Source: Pseudomonadota bacterium
GTDB lineage: Bacteria > Myxococcota_A > Polyangia > Polyangiales > Polyangiaceae
Assembly (NCBI GenBank): GCA_023423895.1
Contig: JAFAER010000090.1
Coordinates: forward strand, 74,140-138,139
Direction of reading: 5' to 3'
DNA: 64,000 bases
Position numbers and translations under genes: made by a program. A model generated the notes under the pieces. It was not told the DNA's origin. It made no database searches and was given only the letters and a program-made list of their open reading frames with translations. Positions 40,922 to 49,757 of this stretch are shown here, one piece after another (the first letter of the stretch is position 1; the number at the start of each line of letters is the position of its first letter).

Positions 40922-42322
40922 CTACGGGAGCCGGTACTTCTTCAACTTGTCGTGCAGCGTCGCGCGACCGATCGCGAGGAGCCGCGCCGCCTCGGCCTGG
41001 TTGTTGTTCGCCTTGGCGAGCGCTTCGACGAGGATCGAGCGCTCGAAGCTCTCCACGCGCGTCTTCAGGCCGGCGTTCGGGTCGAGCTCGCTCGCCGGGA
41101 TCCGCGGCGTCGAAGGGACTGTGTGCTCGTCGAGGAGCGAGAGGTCGATCTGGCCGTTGTCGGACAAAGCCACGAGGCTCTCGACGGCGTTCTCGAGCTC
41201 GCGCACGTTCCCCGGCCAGGGACGCGCCGCGAGCGCCGCTTTCACCTCGGGAGGTACGCGCAGCGTGGAGATCCCGAAGCGATCGGCGAAGCGCGCGAAG
41301 AAGTGATCCACGAGGACCGGAACGTCTTCCGGGCGCTCGCGTAGCGGCGGCACGCGCAACGGGACGACGTTGAGCCGATAGAAGAGGTCCTCGCGGAACG
41401 CGCCGCGCTGGGCCATCTCACGCAGGTCCCGGTGCGTCGACGCGAGCACCCGGACGTCGATCTTCTGGGCACGATCGTCACCGATGGGACGCACCTCGCG
41501 CTCTTGCAGGACACGCAGCAGCTTCGCCTGCAGCGCGAGATCGAGCTCGCCGATCTCGTCGAGCAAGATCGTGCCGCGGTCGGCCTCTCGAAACAGACCG
41601 AGCCGTGGCCGCTGGGCTCCCGTGAACGCGCCGCGCGTGTGGCCGAACAGCTCGGCCTCCGCGAGCTCCGGGGTGAGCGCGGCGCAGTTGAAGCGGACGA
41701 ACGGCTCGGCCGCTCGCCGCGAGGCTCGGACCAGCGCCTCGGCGACTCGCTCCTTGCCCGTCCCACTCTCTCCGGTGATGAGCACGGTCACGTCGCGCGG
41801 CGCGACGCGCTGGACCGCCAGCGCGAGCCGGCTCATCGCGGGTGAGCAGAAGATCATCGAGCGAGCGAGGTTCAGCTCGCCGGAGAGCCTCTCATTTTCG
41901 GCACGGAGGTTGACCGATTCGACGGCGCGCAGCACCACCGCGAGCACCTCGTCGATCTCGAACGGCTTGCGGAAATAGTCGTACGCGCCCGCCTTCATCG
42001 CCTCGACGGCATGCCGCTCCGAGCCGTGCGCCGTGATCATGATTGCGCGTGGGCCGTCCGGTCTCTGTTTGACGTGCCGGAGCAGATCGAGCCCGGACAC
42101 GTGAGGCATCCGCAAATCCATGATGACGACGTGAAACGTCGGCTCGGCGGCGAGCATGGCGATCGCCTCGCGGCCGTCCGATGCCTCGCTCACCTCGACG
42201 CCGGCGGTCTCGAGCACGTCGCGGAGCACGAAGCGGATCCCGTCATCGTCGTCAACGACGAGCGCGCGCGGTCGGCCGTTGGAGATGACCTCGTCTGCGG
42301 TGCGAGCTGCAGGAGGCGTCAT
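40922..42322 (-). CDS. NtrC-family sigma-54-dependent response regulator
   Basis: 466 residues. The receiver domain has Asp 69 in IMDLRMPH. The AAA+ domain has Walker A GESGTGKE at 184-191, the sigma-54 contact GAFTGA at 231-236 and Walker B TILLDEIGEL. A Fis-type helix-turn-helix ends the protein (NQAEAARLLAIGRATLHDKLKKY). It should activate sigma-54 promoters when phosphorylated, presumably by the kinase whose gene overlaps it by four bases (ATGA). Target genes are not indicated in this window. Confidence 0.96.
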   Translation of the reverse strand: MTPPAARTADEVISNGRPRALVVDDDDGIRFVLRDVLETAGVEVSEASDGREAIAMLAAEPTFHVVIMDLRMPHVSGLDLLRHVKQRPDGPRAIMITAHGSERHAVEAMKAGAYDYFRKPFEIDEVLAVVLRAVESVNLRAENERLSGELNLARSMIFCSPAMSRLALAVQRVAPRDVTVLITGESGTGKERVAEALVRASRRAAEPFVRFNCAALTPELAEAELFGHTRGAFTGAQRPRLGLFREADRGTILLDEIGELDLALQAKLLRVLQEREVRPIGDDRAQKIDVRVLASTHRDLREMAQRGAFREDLFYRLNVVPLRVPPLRERPEDVPVLVDHFFARFADRFGISTLRVPPEVKAALAARPWPGNVRELENAVESLVALSDNGQIDLSLLDEHTVPSTPRIPASELDPNAGLKTRVESFERSILVEALAKANNNQAEAARLLAIGRATLHDKLKKYRLP

Positions 42323-43686
42323 GGCCTGTCCTCGAGGGGTTTCGGAGCGGTCCGGGGAAGACGCAGCTCGGCGACGCAGCCGCCGGTCGCGCGGTCGCTC
42401 AGCGTGAGCGATCCGCCGTGCTGGCGCGCGAGTCCGAGCGAGACGCCGAGGCCGATCCCCGAGCCCGTCGGCTTCGTCGTCACGCCGACCTCGAATACCC
42501 TGTCGGCGACCTCCACGTCGAGGCCGGCCCCCTCGTCGAGGACACGGACGGCCACTCCGTCGCCGGCCGTCGGCGCGATCTCGAGGCGCAACCTCGTGCC
42601 CGCGGGACTCGCCTGGATGCCGTTCTGGATCAAGTTCACGAGGATCTGACGGACCTTCGTCCGGTCGCAGCGCACCACGTCTTCACCTTTCGCGTCCACC
42701 TCGAGGGTGACACCTGCGTCCTGCGCCATGCCTTCATGCAGCGCCAGCACCTCGGTGACGATCTGCGAGAGCCGCACGTCCTCGAGCGAGAGCGGCAAGA
42801 GCGGTCGCGAGAACTTCCCGAGCTCTTCCAGCGTCGCCTGCATCCGCTCGACCTCGCGGCGGAGCACGTCGAGGCGGTCCGGGTTCTTCGCGTCCGCCGG
42901 CATCCGCGCCATCAGCGCGGCGAGACCTTTGATCGTCGCCAGAGGGTTTTTGAGCTCGTGCGCGATCTCCGCCGAAAGCGCCACCATCTCGCGCTCGTGC
43001 GCCCGATGTTCCGCGAGCGCGTCGTCACGAGCCGTGAGGATCGTGGCGACGACCCGCTCGTAGTTCTGCCTCAAGATCCGGCCGACGCGAGCCGCGATCA
43101 GGAGGAAGATCAACGTCGCGCCGGCGACGGTGAAGACGTGGACGGTCCTGGCCGCGGCGCCCGTCTCGCCACGCCAGAACACCGGTCGAAGATCCGTGAA
43201 CGACGCGTTCGACTGGAGCGCCGCGAGGATGGTCACGACCGCGATCTGCGCTGCCGGAAGGGCCCAGGCCTCCGGTCCGTTCAGGATCGCGCCGCCTGCG
43301 ATGCCGACGATGACGAGCGCCGGCAAGAAGGGGCTGTGGACGCCGCCGGTCGCGACGAGGACGAGCGTCTGGACGAGGAAGATCCCGACGAAGGCCGGGA
43401 TCCATCGTCTGTGCTTCCGCACGTCGCGCACGTCGCGCACATCGCGCACATCGCGCCGCCGACGGACGTTCCAGAGCTCGTAGCCCAACAAGGTCAGCGA
43501 GCTTGCAAGCGCCACGCCCAGCATCATCGTCCGCCAGCGCGCGGGGTCGAGGAAGCTCGCGGCGGTCAGGACCGCAAACGCGGCGGGTGCCACCACCAGC
43601 CTCAGATGGGTGAAGCGGCCGACGGTCGCTACGGGCTCGGAGGTGAAGACCCGACGGCTCTCGATGCGTGCACGTTCGGTGGTCAC
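42319..43686 (-). CDS. membrane sensor histidine kinase, partner of the NtrC-type regulator
   Basis: 455 residues from a GTG start. About six hydrophobic segments lie within residues 27-200, interrupted by a charged loop with four Arg-Asp-Val units at about 79-90. The HisKA box is LSAEIAHELKNPLATIKGL with His 243. HATPase_c motifs are LIQNGIQASP, EGAGL and GSGIGLGVSLGL. The gene precedes and overlaps the sigma-54 activator, so both form one two-component system. The signal is unknown. Confidence 0.95.
   Translation of the reverse strand: MTTERARIESRRVFTSEPVATVGRFTHLRLVVAPAAFAVLTAASFLDPARWRTMMLGVALASSLTLLGYELWNVRRRRDVRDVRDVRDVRKHRRWIPAFVGIFLVQTLVLVATGGVHSPFLPALVIVGIAGGAILNGPEAWALPAAQIAVVTILAALQSNASFTDLRPVFWRGETGAAARTVHVFTVAGATLIFLLIAARVGRILRQNYERVVATILTARDDALAEHRAHEREMVALSAEIAHELKNPLATIKGLAALMARMPADAKNPDRLDVLRREVERMQATLEELGKFSRPLLPLSLEDVRLSQIVTEVLALHEGMAQDAGVTLEVDAKGEDVVRCDRTKVRQILVNLIQNGIQASPAGTRLRLEIAPTAGDGVAVRVLDEGAGLDVEVADRVFEVGVTTKPTGSGIGLGVSLGLARQHGGSLTLSDRATGGCVAELRLPRTAPKPLEDRP
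43418..43453 (-). repeat. 9-bp tandem repeat in the kinase gene
   Basis: Four in-frame copies of CGCACGTCG or CGCACATCG encode Arg-Asp-Val units in a loop between membrane segments of the sensor kinase. Slippage would change the loop by three residues without a frameshift. Confidence 0.85.
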
Positions 43687-43857
43687 GGCAACGATGGCTC
43701 CAGAGCTGGAGGCGATCCGGAGACGCTATCACGAGCCGAGCATCGAGCGTCTCGACCGGAGAGGCGAGGGCTAGGGGTGCCCGTGAGCGCGGACCTGGTC
43801 CGATGTCAGCGCCCTCTCCTCCACTCGGCGATCACGCGCCGAGCGTGGCGCGCCGGG

Positions 43858-45630
43858 TCACCGGGAGGCCGAGGCGCGCTCCGGCGGGCTCGAGACCGTG
43901 ATCGGCAGCCAGAACGCCTTGATCTTCGACGTCCCTGCGTCGGTGTCGTAGCCGGCGAGGCCGAACAGCAGGTTCCACCAGTGCCCCGTCGGGCTCTGCC
44001 CGTAGGAGAACAGCGGCAGGAGATGGAACTGCCAGTCGGTGCCGCCGGGGACGCGTCGCTCGCGATAGAGCGTGTTTGCCGCCACCTGGGTGACCGTGCC
44101 CTCGACCGAGTCGGCGAAGCGCCAGTAGAGCGGGAACCCGATCGTCGTCCGGCCCTTGTTGTTCGCGAAGTCCCAGAAGACCGGCGCGAGGACGGTGTGC
44201 GACGAGTCTTTGTCGCGACCGAGGTAGACGAGCGGATGGATGTCCGTCTCCCAGCCGCCGATGTCCCGCGTGTACGTGATGTTCGGGAAGACCCAGTACG
44301 AACGCGAGACGTTGTAGCTCTCGAAGCGGCCGAACAGCGGCGTCAGCAGCGCGCGGCCCTTCGGGCTCGACGACCCGAAGTAGAACGGGAAGATGCCGAG
44401 CGACTTGTAGCCGACGTCGATGTCCGTGCTTCGGTAGTAGATCGGCAGGATCGGGCCCGCGATCGTGAGCGACGTGGCGTTGTTGCGCGTCGTCGCGTGC
44501 GAGAAGAACGGCGTGATCATCGTGTCGGCCGTCGGCGTCACGCGCCGGAGGTAGCCGGGAACGATGAACATGTTCTTCTCCGGGCTCCTTCCGTAGTGGA
44601 AGAGCGGGAAGAGCGTGTAGTGCGACTCGCGCACGCCGTTCGCCTCGGGGCGGCCGTTGATCGAGAAGAAGAGCGGCGCGACGTCGAAGATCGAGCGCTT
44701 CGCGTTCGTCTCGGAGATGACGGGGCCGACGACCGTGAGCGAGCTCTCGTCGAGCTCGCGCTCGCGATGGAAGTAGAGCGCCGGCGGGATGAGCGTGTAC
44801 TTCTTCCGTGCGCCGTCGAGGTCGCCGTTGTCGCCGTGGAAGAGGAACGGCGCGATACCCCAGTCGACGTCGCGCAGCGTCCGGTCGCGGAAGTACGGAC
44901 CGACGAGCGTGAAGGCGCTCTTCTCGCCCCAGTGCGACGTCGTCAGCAGCGGCAGTGAGTGGAAGTAGCCGCCGTCCTTGCGCTTGCCCTCGAAGAGGAT
45001 CGGCGCGAGCCAGTTGTCGTGCTCGTGCGGTGCCTCGCGGTGTGCGAGCGGGCCGAGCACGAAGACGTGGTTCTGGCGCTCGCGCACGCGCCAGATCGCG
45101 GGGAACAGGATGTCGGCGTCGACGTTCGGCGAGCGGCGCTGGTAGAAGAGGAGACCGGTGAGCGACTCGCGATCGGTCTTCTCGGTCGAGCGACCCGTCG
45201 CCGGATCGAGCCCGCGGGTGTGCTCGAGGTAGAGCGGCGGGAGCAGCCGAAGGCGGTAGTCGCCCCTGCGCTCCTCGTACCAGGGGAAGAACGAGCGATG
45301 GAGCCTGCCCTCGGGGCTCGGCGGATCCCCGTCGAAGTCCGTGCCGATGCGCTTCTCGAGCGACTCGGGGATCGCGAGCGGATCTTGCGGCGCCTGCACC
45401 GTCGGCTCGCCGCCGGGGCGTGCGGAAGGAGAGGGGCCTTGTTGGTCTTCGTCGTCGCCGGCCCCGACCTGCGGGCCGACGGGCTTCTGGCGCGTGGGGC
45501 GCGTCTGCGTCGCGCCTCCGCCGCCCGGGCCGCCTCCACCGCCAGGCGGGCGCATCTGTGCGCTTGCCGAGAGCGGCGCGAGCAGACCGACGATCAACAG
45601 GGCTGCGCCGGCTGCCCGCGAGCGCCTCAT
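43858..45630 (-). CDS. large repeat protein, probably envelope-located beta protein
   Basis: 590 residues from the ATG at 45630. A signal peptide ends near SASAQM. A Gly/Pro/Gln-rich segment (25-80) follows. From about 100 to 580 there are repeated units of 40-60 residues with aromatic beta motifs (LLPPLYLEH, ILFPAIW, LLTTSHWGEKSAFTLVGPY, ALYFHRE, PLFHYGRSPEKNMF, TPFFSH, FPFYFGSS, FPLYWRF, LLPLFSYG). This looks like a secreted or outer-membrane beta-propeller or barrel-like protein. No family recognised. Its start overlaps the stop of hisS. Confidence 0.8.
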   Translation of the reverse strand: MRRSRAAGAALLIVGLLAPLSASAQMRPPGGGGGPGGGGATQTRPTRQKPVGPQVGAGDDEDQQGPSPSARPGGEPTVQAPQDPLAIPESLEKRIGTDFDGDPPSPEGRLHRSFFPWYEERRGDYRLRLLPPLYLEHTRGLDPATGRSTEKTDRESLTGLLFYQRRSPNVDADILFPAIWRVRERQNHVFVLGPLAHREAPHEHDNWLAPILFEGKRKDGGYFHSLPLLTTSHWGEKSAFTLVGPYFRDRTLRDVDWGIAPFLFHGDNGDLDGARKKYTLIPPALYFHRERELDESSLTVVGPVISETNAKRSIFDVAPLFFSINGRPEANGVRESHYTLFPLFHYGRSPEKNMFIVPGYLRRVTPTADTMITPFFSHATTRNNATSLTIAGPILPIYYRSTDIDVGYKSLGIFPFYFGSSSPKGRALLTPLFGRFESYNVSRSYWVFPNITYTRDIGGWETDIHPLVYLGRDKDSSHTVLAPVFWDFANNKGRTTIGFPLYWRFADSVEGTVTQVAANTLYRERRVPGGTDWQFHLLPLFSYGQSPTGHWWNLLFGLAGYDTDAGTSKIKAFWLPITVSSPPERASASR

Positions 45631-46937
45631 GTGCCGCCCTCGTTCGCCCCGCCGGCTTTCGGTGCTGGAGACGCCACGACGGCCGCTGCGCGCCCGACGA
45701 CGTCGCCGCGGGCGACCGTCTCCTGCACCTGTCCTGCGAGATCCTTGAGCTGCACGATGCCTTCGTTGATCTCGCGGTCGCCGACGATCAGACAAACTCG
45801 CGCGCCGAGCGCATTCGCGCGCCGCAGCTGGGCCTTCATCGACGCCTTGCGGGTATCGACCTCGCAGCGGAGGCCGGCCGCCCGGATGTCGCGCGCGAGG
45901 ACGAGCGCATGGGACTGCGTGCCTTCACCGACCGGCGCGACGAACACGTCGACGATGCTCTCCGGCGCCTGGAGTGTGCTCGCGATGAGGAGGCGCTCGA
46001 GTCCGGCGGCGAAGCCGATCGCGGGGACCTCCGGACCGCCGAGGTCCTTCACCATGCCGTCGTAGCGCCCGCCGCCGAGCACCGTGCTGCCCGCGCCGAG
46101 CTTGTCGTAGGCGCCTTTGATCTCGAAGAGCGTGCGCGTGTAGTAGTCGAGGCCGCGAACGAGCTTCGGGTCGACCTTGTACGGCGTGCCGAGCGCGTCG
46201 AGGTGGCGGCGGAGCTCGTCCCAGTGGGCGCGGTCCGCGTCGCTCAGGAAATCGAGAATGGTCGGCGCCGTCGCGATCGCCTCGGCGTCGGCCTGGTGTT
46301 TCGAGTCGAGGATGCGGAGCGGGTTCGTGGACAGGCGGCGCTGCGAGTCCGCCGAGAGCTTGTCCTTCATCGGCGTGAGCGCCGCGACGAGCGCTTCCTT
46401 GTAGCGCTCACGCGTGTCGCCGCTGCCGATCGAGTTGATGAAGACGTCCGGCGCGTCGATGCCGATCTCGCGGAGGAAGCCGACGAGGGCGTCGATCATC
46501 TCCGCGTCGCAGCCGGGGCCCGGATCGCCGATACACTCCGCACCGAGCTGGTGGAACTGGCGGTAGCGCCCGCGCTGCGGTCGCTCCGCGCGGAACATCG
46601 GACCCACGTAGTACCAGCGCGTGACCGGCTCGTTGTTGTGGACGCCGTGCTCGACGTAGGCGCGGATCGCGCCCGCCGTGCCCTCCGGTCGGAGCGTCAG
46701 CGGCTCGTCGTGATGCGCAAAGGAGTACATCTCCTTCTGCACCACGTCGGTCTCCTCGCCGATCGTTCGGACGAAGAGCGGCGTCGGCTCGACGTACGGC
46801 GTCCGCACTTCGCGGTAGCCGAGGCGCTGCATCGTGCGCGCGAAGGCGCGCTCGACGGCATGCCAGCGGCCGATCTCGCCCGGCAGGATGTCGTTCATCC
46901 CTTTGACGGCTTTGACGAGAGGAGAGCTCGAGCCCAC
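45627..46937 (-). CDS. hisS: histidyl-tRNA synthetase
   Basis: 436 residues from a GTG at 46937; a TTG at 46976 would add 13. Class II motifs are visible: KGMNDILP at the start, motif 2 region PMFRAERPQRGRYRQFHQLG, the His-specific LVRGLDYYTRTLFE and the motif 3 segment GLERLL. The C-terminal anticodon-binding domain contains VFVAPVGEG and RCEVDTR. It charges tRNA-His in the cytosol. It overlaps the downstream repeat-protein gene by three bases and is divergent from ruvX. Confidence 0.97.
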   Translation of the reverse strand: MGSSSPLVKAVKGMNDILPGEIGRWHAVERAFARTMQRLGYREVRTPYVEPTPLFVRTIGEETDVVQKEMYSFAHHDEPLTLRPEGTAGAIRAYVEHGVHNNEPVTRWYYVGPMFRAERPQRGRYRQFHQLGAECIGDPGPGCDAEMIDALVGFLREIGIDAPDVFINSIGSGDTRERYKEALVAALTPMKDKLSADSQRRLSTNPLRILDSKHQADAEAIATAPTILDFLSDADRAHWDELRRHLDALGTPYKVDPKLVRGLDYYTRTLFEIKGAYDKLGAGSTVLGGGRYDGMVKDLGGPEVPAIGFAAGLERLLIASTLQAPESIVDVFVAPVGEGTQSHALVLARDIRAAGLRCEVDTRKASMKAQLRRANALGARVCLIVGDREINEGIVQLKDLAGQVQETVARGDVVGRAAAVVASPAPKAGGANEGGT

Positions 46938-47112
46938 GGCGGGACCGCTTATCGCCGCTGCGGTGCGAGCGGTCAAGAACTGCTTGTGTTGACTGCGGTT
47001 CGGGCCGGGCCGGCGTGTCGAAGCCGGCCGCGGCTCGCGCGCGGCGTCCGTCGGTCTTGCGCGCCGGTTTCACAGACCAGACCGGTCTTGCACGCCGCGG
47101 CGATCGTCGGCG

Positions 47113-47141
47113 TTGGCAGGAGACGCGCGCAACGCTAGAAA
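47113..47141 (+). promoter_or_regulatory. promoter of ruvX-mltG, probably leaderless
   Basis: TTGGCA, a 17-base spacer and TAGAAA, with nine bases to the GTG start of ruvX at 47151. No ribosome-binding site lies in those nine bases. Confidence 0.6.
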
Positions 47142-47150
47142 CGACGGTTC

Positions 47151-47627
47151 GTGGGGCAGGACTCCTCAGGTACCCCCAAGCGACCGCCCCGAAAGGGCGT
47201 CTGCGCGCTCGATCTCGGAGCGGCACGTGTCGGCGTGGCCATCACGGACGAGCTCGGCATCATGGCGCACCCGCGCGGGGCGCTCGCGGCCAAGCCGCGG
47301 CCGGCGCTGCTCGCCGCGCTGAAGGAGCTCGTGGACGAGGAGCAGATCGGCCGGATCATCGTTGGCTTCCCGCTCGACATGCGCGGGACCGAAGGTGAGG
47401 CCGCGCGGCGCGCGCGAGAGACCGCTCAGGCGATCGCCGACGCGACCGCGTGCGACGTCGAGCTCTTCGACGAGCGCCTCACGACCGTCCAGGCGCAGCG
47501 GGCGCTCACTGCGAGCGGCCTCAAAGGGAAGAAGGCGCGGGCTCGCATCGACGAAGCTTCAGCGGTGGCGATCCTCCAGGCCTGGCTCGACGCGGGCGGC
47601 ACGAAGCGGGGAGGGCGGTCGCGATGA
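47151..47627 (+). CDS. ruvX: putative pre-16S rRNA nuclease / Holliday junction resolvase-like RuvX
   Basis: 158 residues from a GTG start. The RNase H-like fold begins with ALDLGAARVGVAITDE (catalytic Asp), continues with IIVGFPLDMRGTEG and has the typical FDERLTTVQAQRAL segment. The late DEASAVAILQAWL with its Asp matches the family. YqgF/RuvX proteins process rRNA precursors in some bacteria. The C-terminus is slightly longer and basic (GGTKRGGRSR). It overlaps mltG as ATGA, a common bacterial pairing. Confidence 0.95.
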   Translation: MGQDSSGTPKRPPRKGVCALDLGAARVGVAITDELGIMAHPRGALAAKPRPALLAALKELVDEEQIGRIIVGFPLDMRGTEGEAARRARETAQAIADATACDVELFDERLTTVQAQRALTASGLKGKKARARIDEASAVAILQAWLDAGGTKRGGRSR

Positions 47628-48874
47628 GCCGCAGCTCGAGCTCGGGCCCTGCGGCGCGGAAGACCTCGCAGCGGGCTCCGCGTCCGGCGGACGACGCGCC
47701 GCCGTCGAGCACGCGGGAATCGAGCCCGGGCAGCAAGGGCGAAAGGCGCGTCCGCCGACGGCGCGTGCGCCGGACGAGCACCGGCGGGCCGGGAGGGTCC
47801 GGCGGACGAGCCGTCTGGCTCGCCGTCTTCGGGCTCGGTGCGCTCGTCGCTGCGTTCGCGACCTACCTGCTCGTCGTCTTCCCTTCGGCCGCCGGTCCGG
47901 GCGCCGGCAAGGACGTCGAGGTCGTGGTCGACCGCGACGAGCCGACCTCCTCCGTCATCGCGAAGCTCGAGCGCGGCGGGCTTCTCCGCTCGCCGAAGAT
48001 GTTCGCCCTTTACGCGCGCTTCGTGGGACTCCACGTCACGGCCGGTTCCCACCTGCTGACCGACGACGCGAGCGCGAGCGAGCTCGTCCGCCGCCTCGAA
48101 CGCGAGGGCAACGCAACACGGGCCAAGGTGACGATCCCGGAAGGCTGGAACCGGTTCGACATCGCGAAGCGCCTGCAGACGCTGCACGTCGCGTGGAGCC
48201 AGGCCTTCCTCGACGCAACGGCGAACACGGACCTCCTTCGCGAGATCGGGGTCGACGGCGATACGGCCGAAGGTTTCCTCTTCCCCGCCACGTACGACTT
48301 CCCGCTCGACAGTGACCCGAAGGACATCGTCCGTCGCCTCGTCTCGGAGTTCGATCGTCGGTTCAATCAGCTCGAGCAGAACCACCGGCTCGGGCGCGCC
48401 CAGCTCGAGGGGACGCTCGGGTGGGGCCGCCGGGAGATCGTCACGCTCGCCTCGATGGTCGAGAAGGAGGCCGCGGTCGACGAGGAGCGGGCAGTCATCG
48501 CCAGCGTGTTCCTGAACCGGCTCCGGGACCCGGCCTTCAAGCGGAAGGTCCTCCAGTGCGATCCGACGTCTGCGTACGGATGCCTCGTCCTTCGCGATCG
48601 CGTCCCTGCTTGCGCGAGCTTCGCCGGCAAGCCGACCCACGCGATCAACGTCGACCCGCTCAACGCGTATTCGACGTACGTGCACGAGGGCCTGCCGCCC
48701 GGTCCCATCGCCAATCCCGGGACGAAGTCGCTGCAGGCGGTCCTTGCTCCGGCCAGCACCAAGTACCTCTACTTCGTCGTACGCGGCGACCGTCGTCACG
48801 CCTTCAGCGAGACCCTCGAAGAGCACAACACGGCGGTGAAGGACTTCCGGGAGCGGACCGCGAAGGACCACTGA
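47624..48874 (+). CDS. mltG: endolytic peptidoglycan transglycosylase MltG
   Basis: 416 residues. A basic, Ser/Arg-rich cytosolic tail of about 58 residues precedes one membrane helix (about 65-87). The periplasmic part holds a LysM-like subdomain (EPTSSVIAKLERGGLL) and the YceG catalytic domain with VTIPEGWN, EGFLFPATY, the probable catalytic Glu in ASMVEKEA, and HEGLPPGPIANPG. It cuts nascent glycan strands at the inner membrane and so sets glycan length. It is translationally coupled to ruvX. Confidence 0.96.
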   Translation: MSRSSSSGPAARKTSQRAPRPADDAPPSSTRESSPGSKGERRVRRRRVRRTSTGGPGGSGGRAVWLAVFGLGALVAAFATYLLVVFPSAAGPGAGKDVEVVVDRDEPTSSVIAKLERGGLLRSPKMFALYARFVGLHVTAGSHLLTDDASASELVRRLEREGNATRAKVTIPEGWNRFDIAKRLQTLHVAWSQAFLDATANTDLLREIGVDGDTAEGFLFPATYDFPLDSDPKDIVRRLVSEFDRRFNQLEQNHRLGRAQLEGTLGWGRREIVTLASMVEKEAAVDEERAVIASVFLNRLRDPAFKRKVLQCDPTSAYGCLVLRDRVPACASFAGKPTHAINVDPLNAYSTYVHEGLPPGPIANPGTKSLQAVLAPASTKYLYFVVRGDRRHAFSETLEEHNTAVKDFRERTAKDH

Positions 48875-49110
48875 GCCCGCACGACGCTCTCGCAGCTTGC
48901 GAAAAGGCGGATCGACCGAGCCCGAGCACGAAAGGGCCGTGGCGGTTCCATCGAGATCCAGCGGCGGCCGTCCAACGCTCGCTACCCTCAGCTCTGTCGA
49001 GCAGTTACGCTCGCACAAGCGTTCCGTCGGTGTGGTGCGTTGTGTGCATCTCCGGCGGAGGCCCAGGGCGCGTGGAGCGCGCTCTTTCCGGAGACCACGA
49101 GGAACCCCGC

Positions 49111-49650
49111 ATGAACCGCTTCCGCCATCTCTTCGCTCTCGTTCTGGGACTCTTCGTCACGTTCGTGTCCGTCGGCGCATTCGCCGACAACGCGATGATC
49201 CACACCGGCGATTCCGTTCGCACGAAGTCCGTCGGCCCTTTCACGGCGAAGGTCTATGCGATCCGCCATGACATGAAGGAGCGGCCTGCACAGAAGACGA
49301 AGCAGGCGGTCATCGACGCGGACGTCGACAAGAAGTTCACGTGGACGATGCTGCGCGACGTCGACAGCCCGAAGATCCAGAAGGCGCTTCGTGAGGCCTT
49401 CACGATGAACGGCTTCAACGACCAGGGCCGCATCAACCAGTTCGTCGGCGCCTTCAACAAGGAAGAAGTGAAGGAGAAGTCGGCGGTCGTCATCTCGTAC
49501 AACGCGGCGGCGAAGACGACGACGATCTGGGTGCAGAACGGCGGCACCGCGACGCTCCAGGGCCAGGACTTCATGAAGGCCGTGTGGAGCATCTGGTTCG
49601 GCAAGATCGACCAGCCGTCGATGGGCGACCAGCTCATCGCGAAGCTCTGA
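49111..49650 (+). CDS. chalcone isomerase-like family protein
   Basis: 179 residues. A signal peptide ends near AFADNA. The mature protein has the bacterial chalcone isomerase-like pattern: SVGPFTAKVYAIRHDM near the start, KFTWTMLRDVD, a helix with KALREAFTMNGF and the ending MKAVWSIWFGKIDQPSMGDQLIAKL. Bacterial members are periplasmic, and their ligand or activity is mostly unknown. A GAGG ribosome-binding site lies at 49099. It is a single gene between mltG and glk. Confidence 0.85.
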   Translation: MNRFRHLFALVLGLFVTFVSVGAFADNAMIHTGDSVRTKSVGPFTAKVYAIRHDMKERPAQKTKQAVIDADVDKKFTWTMLRDVDSPKIQKALREAFTMNGFNDQGRINQFVGAFNKEEVKEKSAVVISYNAAAKTTTIWVQNGGTATLQGQDFMKAVWSIWFGKIDQPSMGDQLIAKL

Positions 49651-49720
49651 TCGCACGATCCCGAGTCGTGCGGGGTGGCAGGTTCCTCGCGATGGAGCCT
49701 GCGACGTGACGAGCTCGTGG

Positions 49721-49749
49721 ATGACTCTCGACCGCGAGTCCTCTACAAG
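49721..49749 (+). promoter_or_regulatory. probable promoter of glk, leaderless
   Basis: ATGACT, a 17-base spacer and TACAAG end eight bases before the ATG at 49758. The -10 box is a fair match and the -35 box a weaker one. Confidence 0.5.
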
Positions 49750-49757
49750 ACTCGGCG

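Noticed and set aside
42418..44958. 846-codon plus-strand frame opposite the sensor kinase and repeat-protein genes
   Set aside because: Arg/Glu/Asp-rich shadow. The minus strand carries HisKA/HATPase motifs and a signal peptide.
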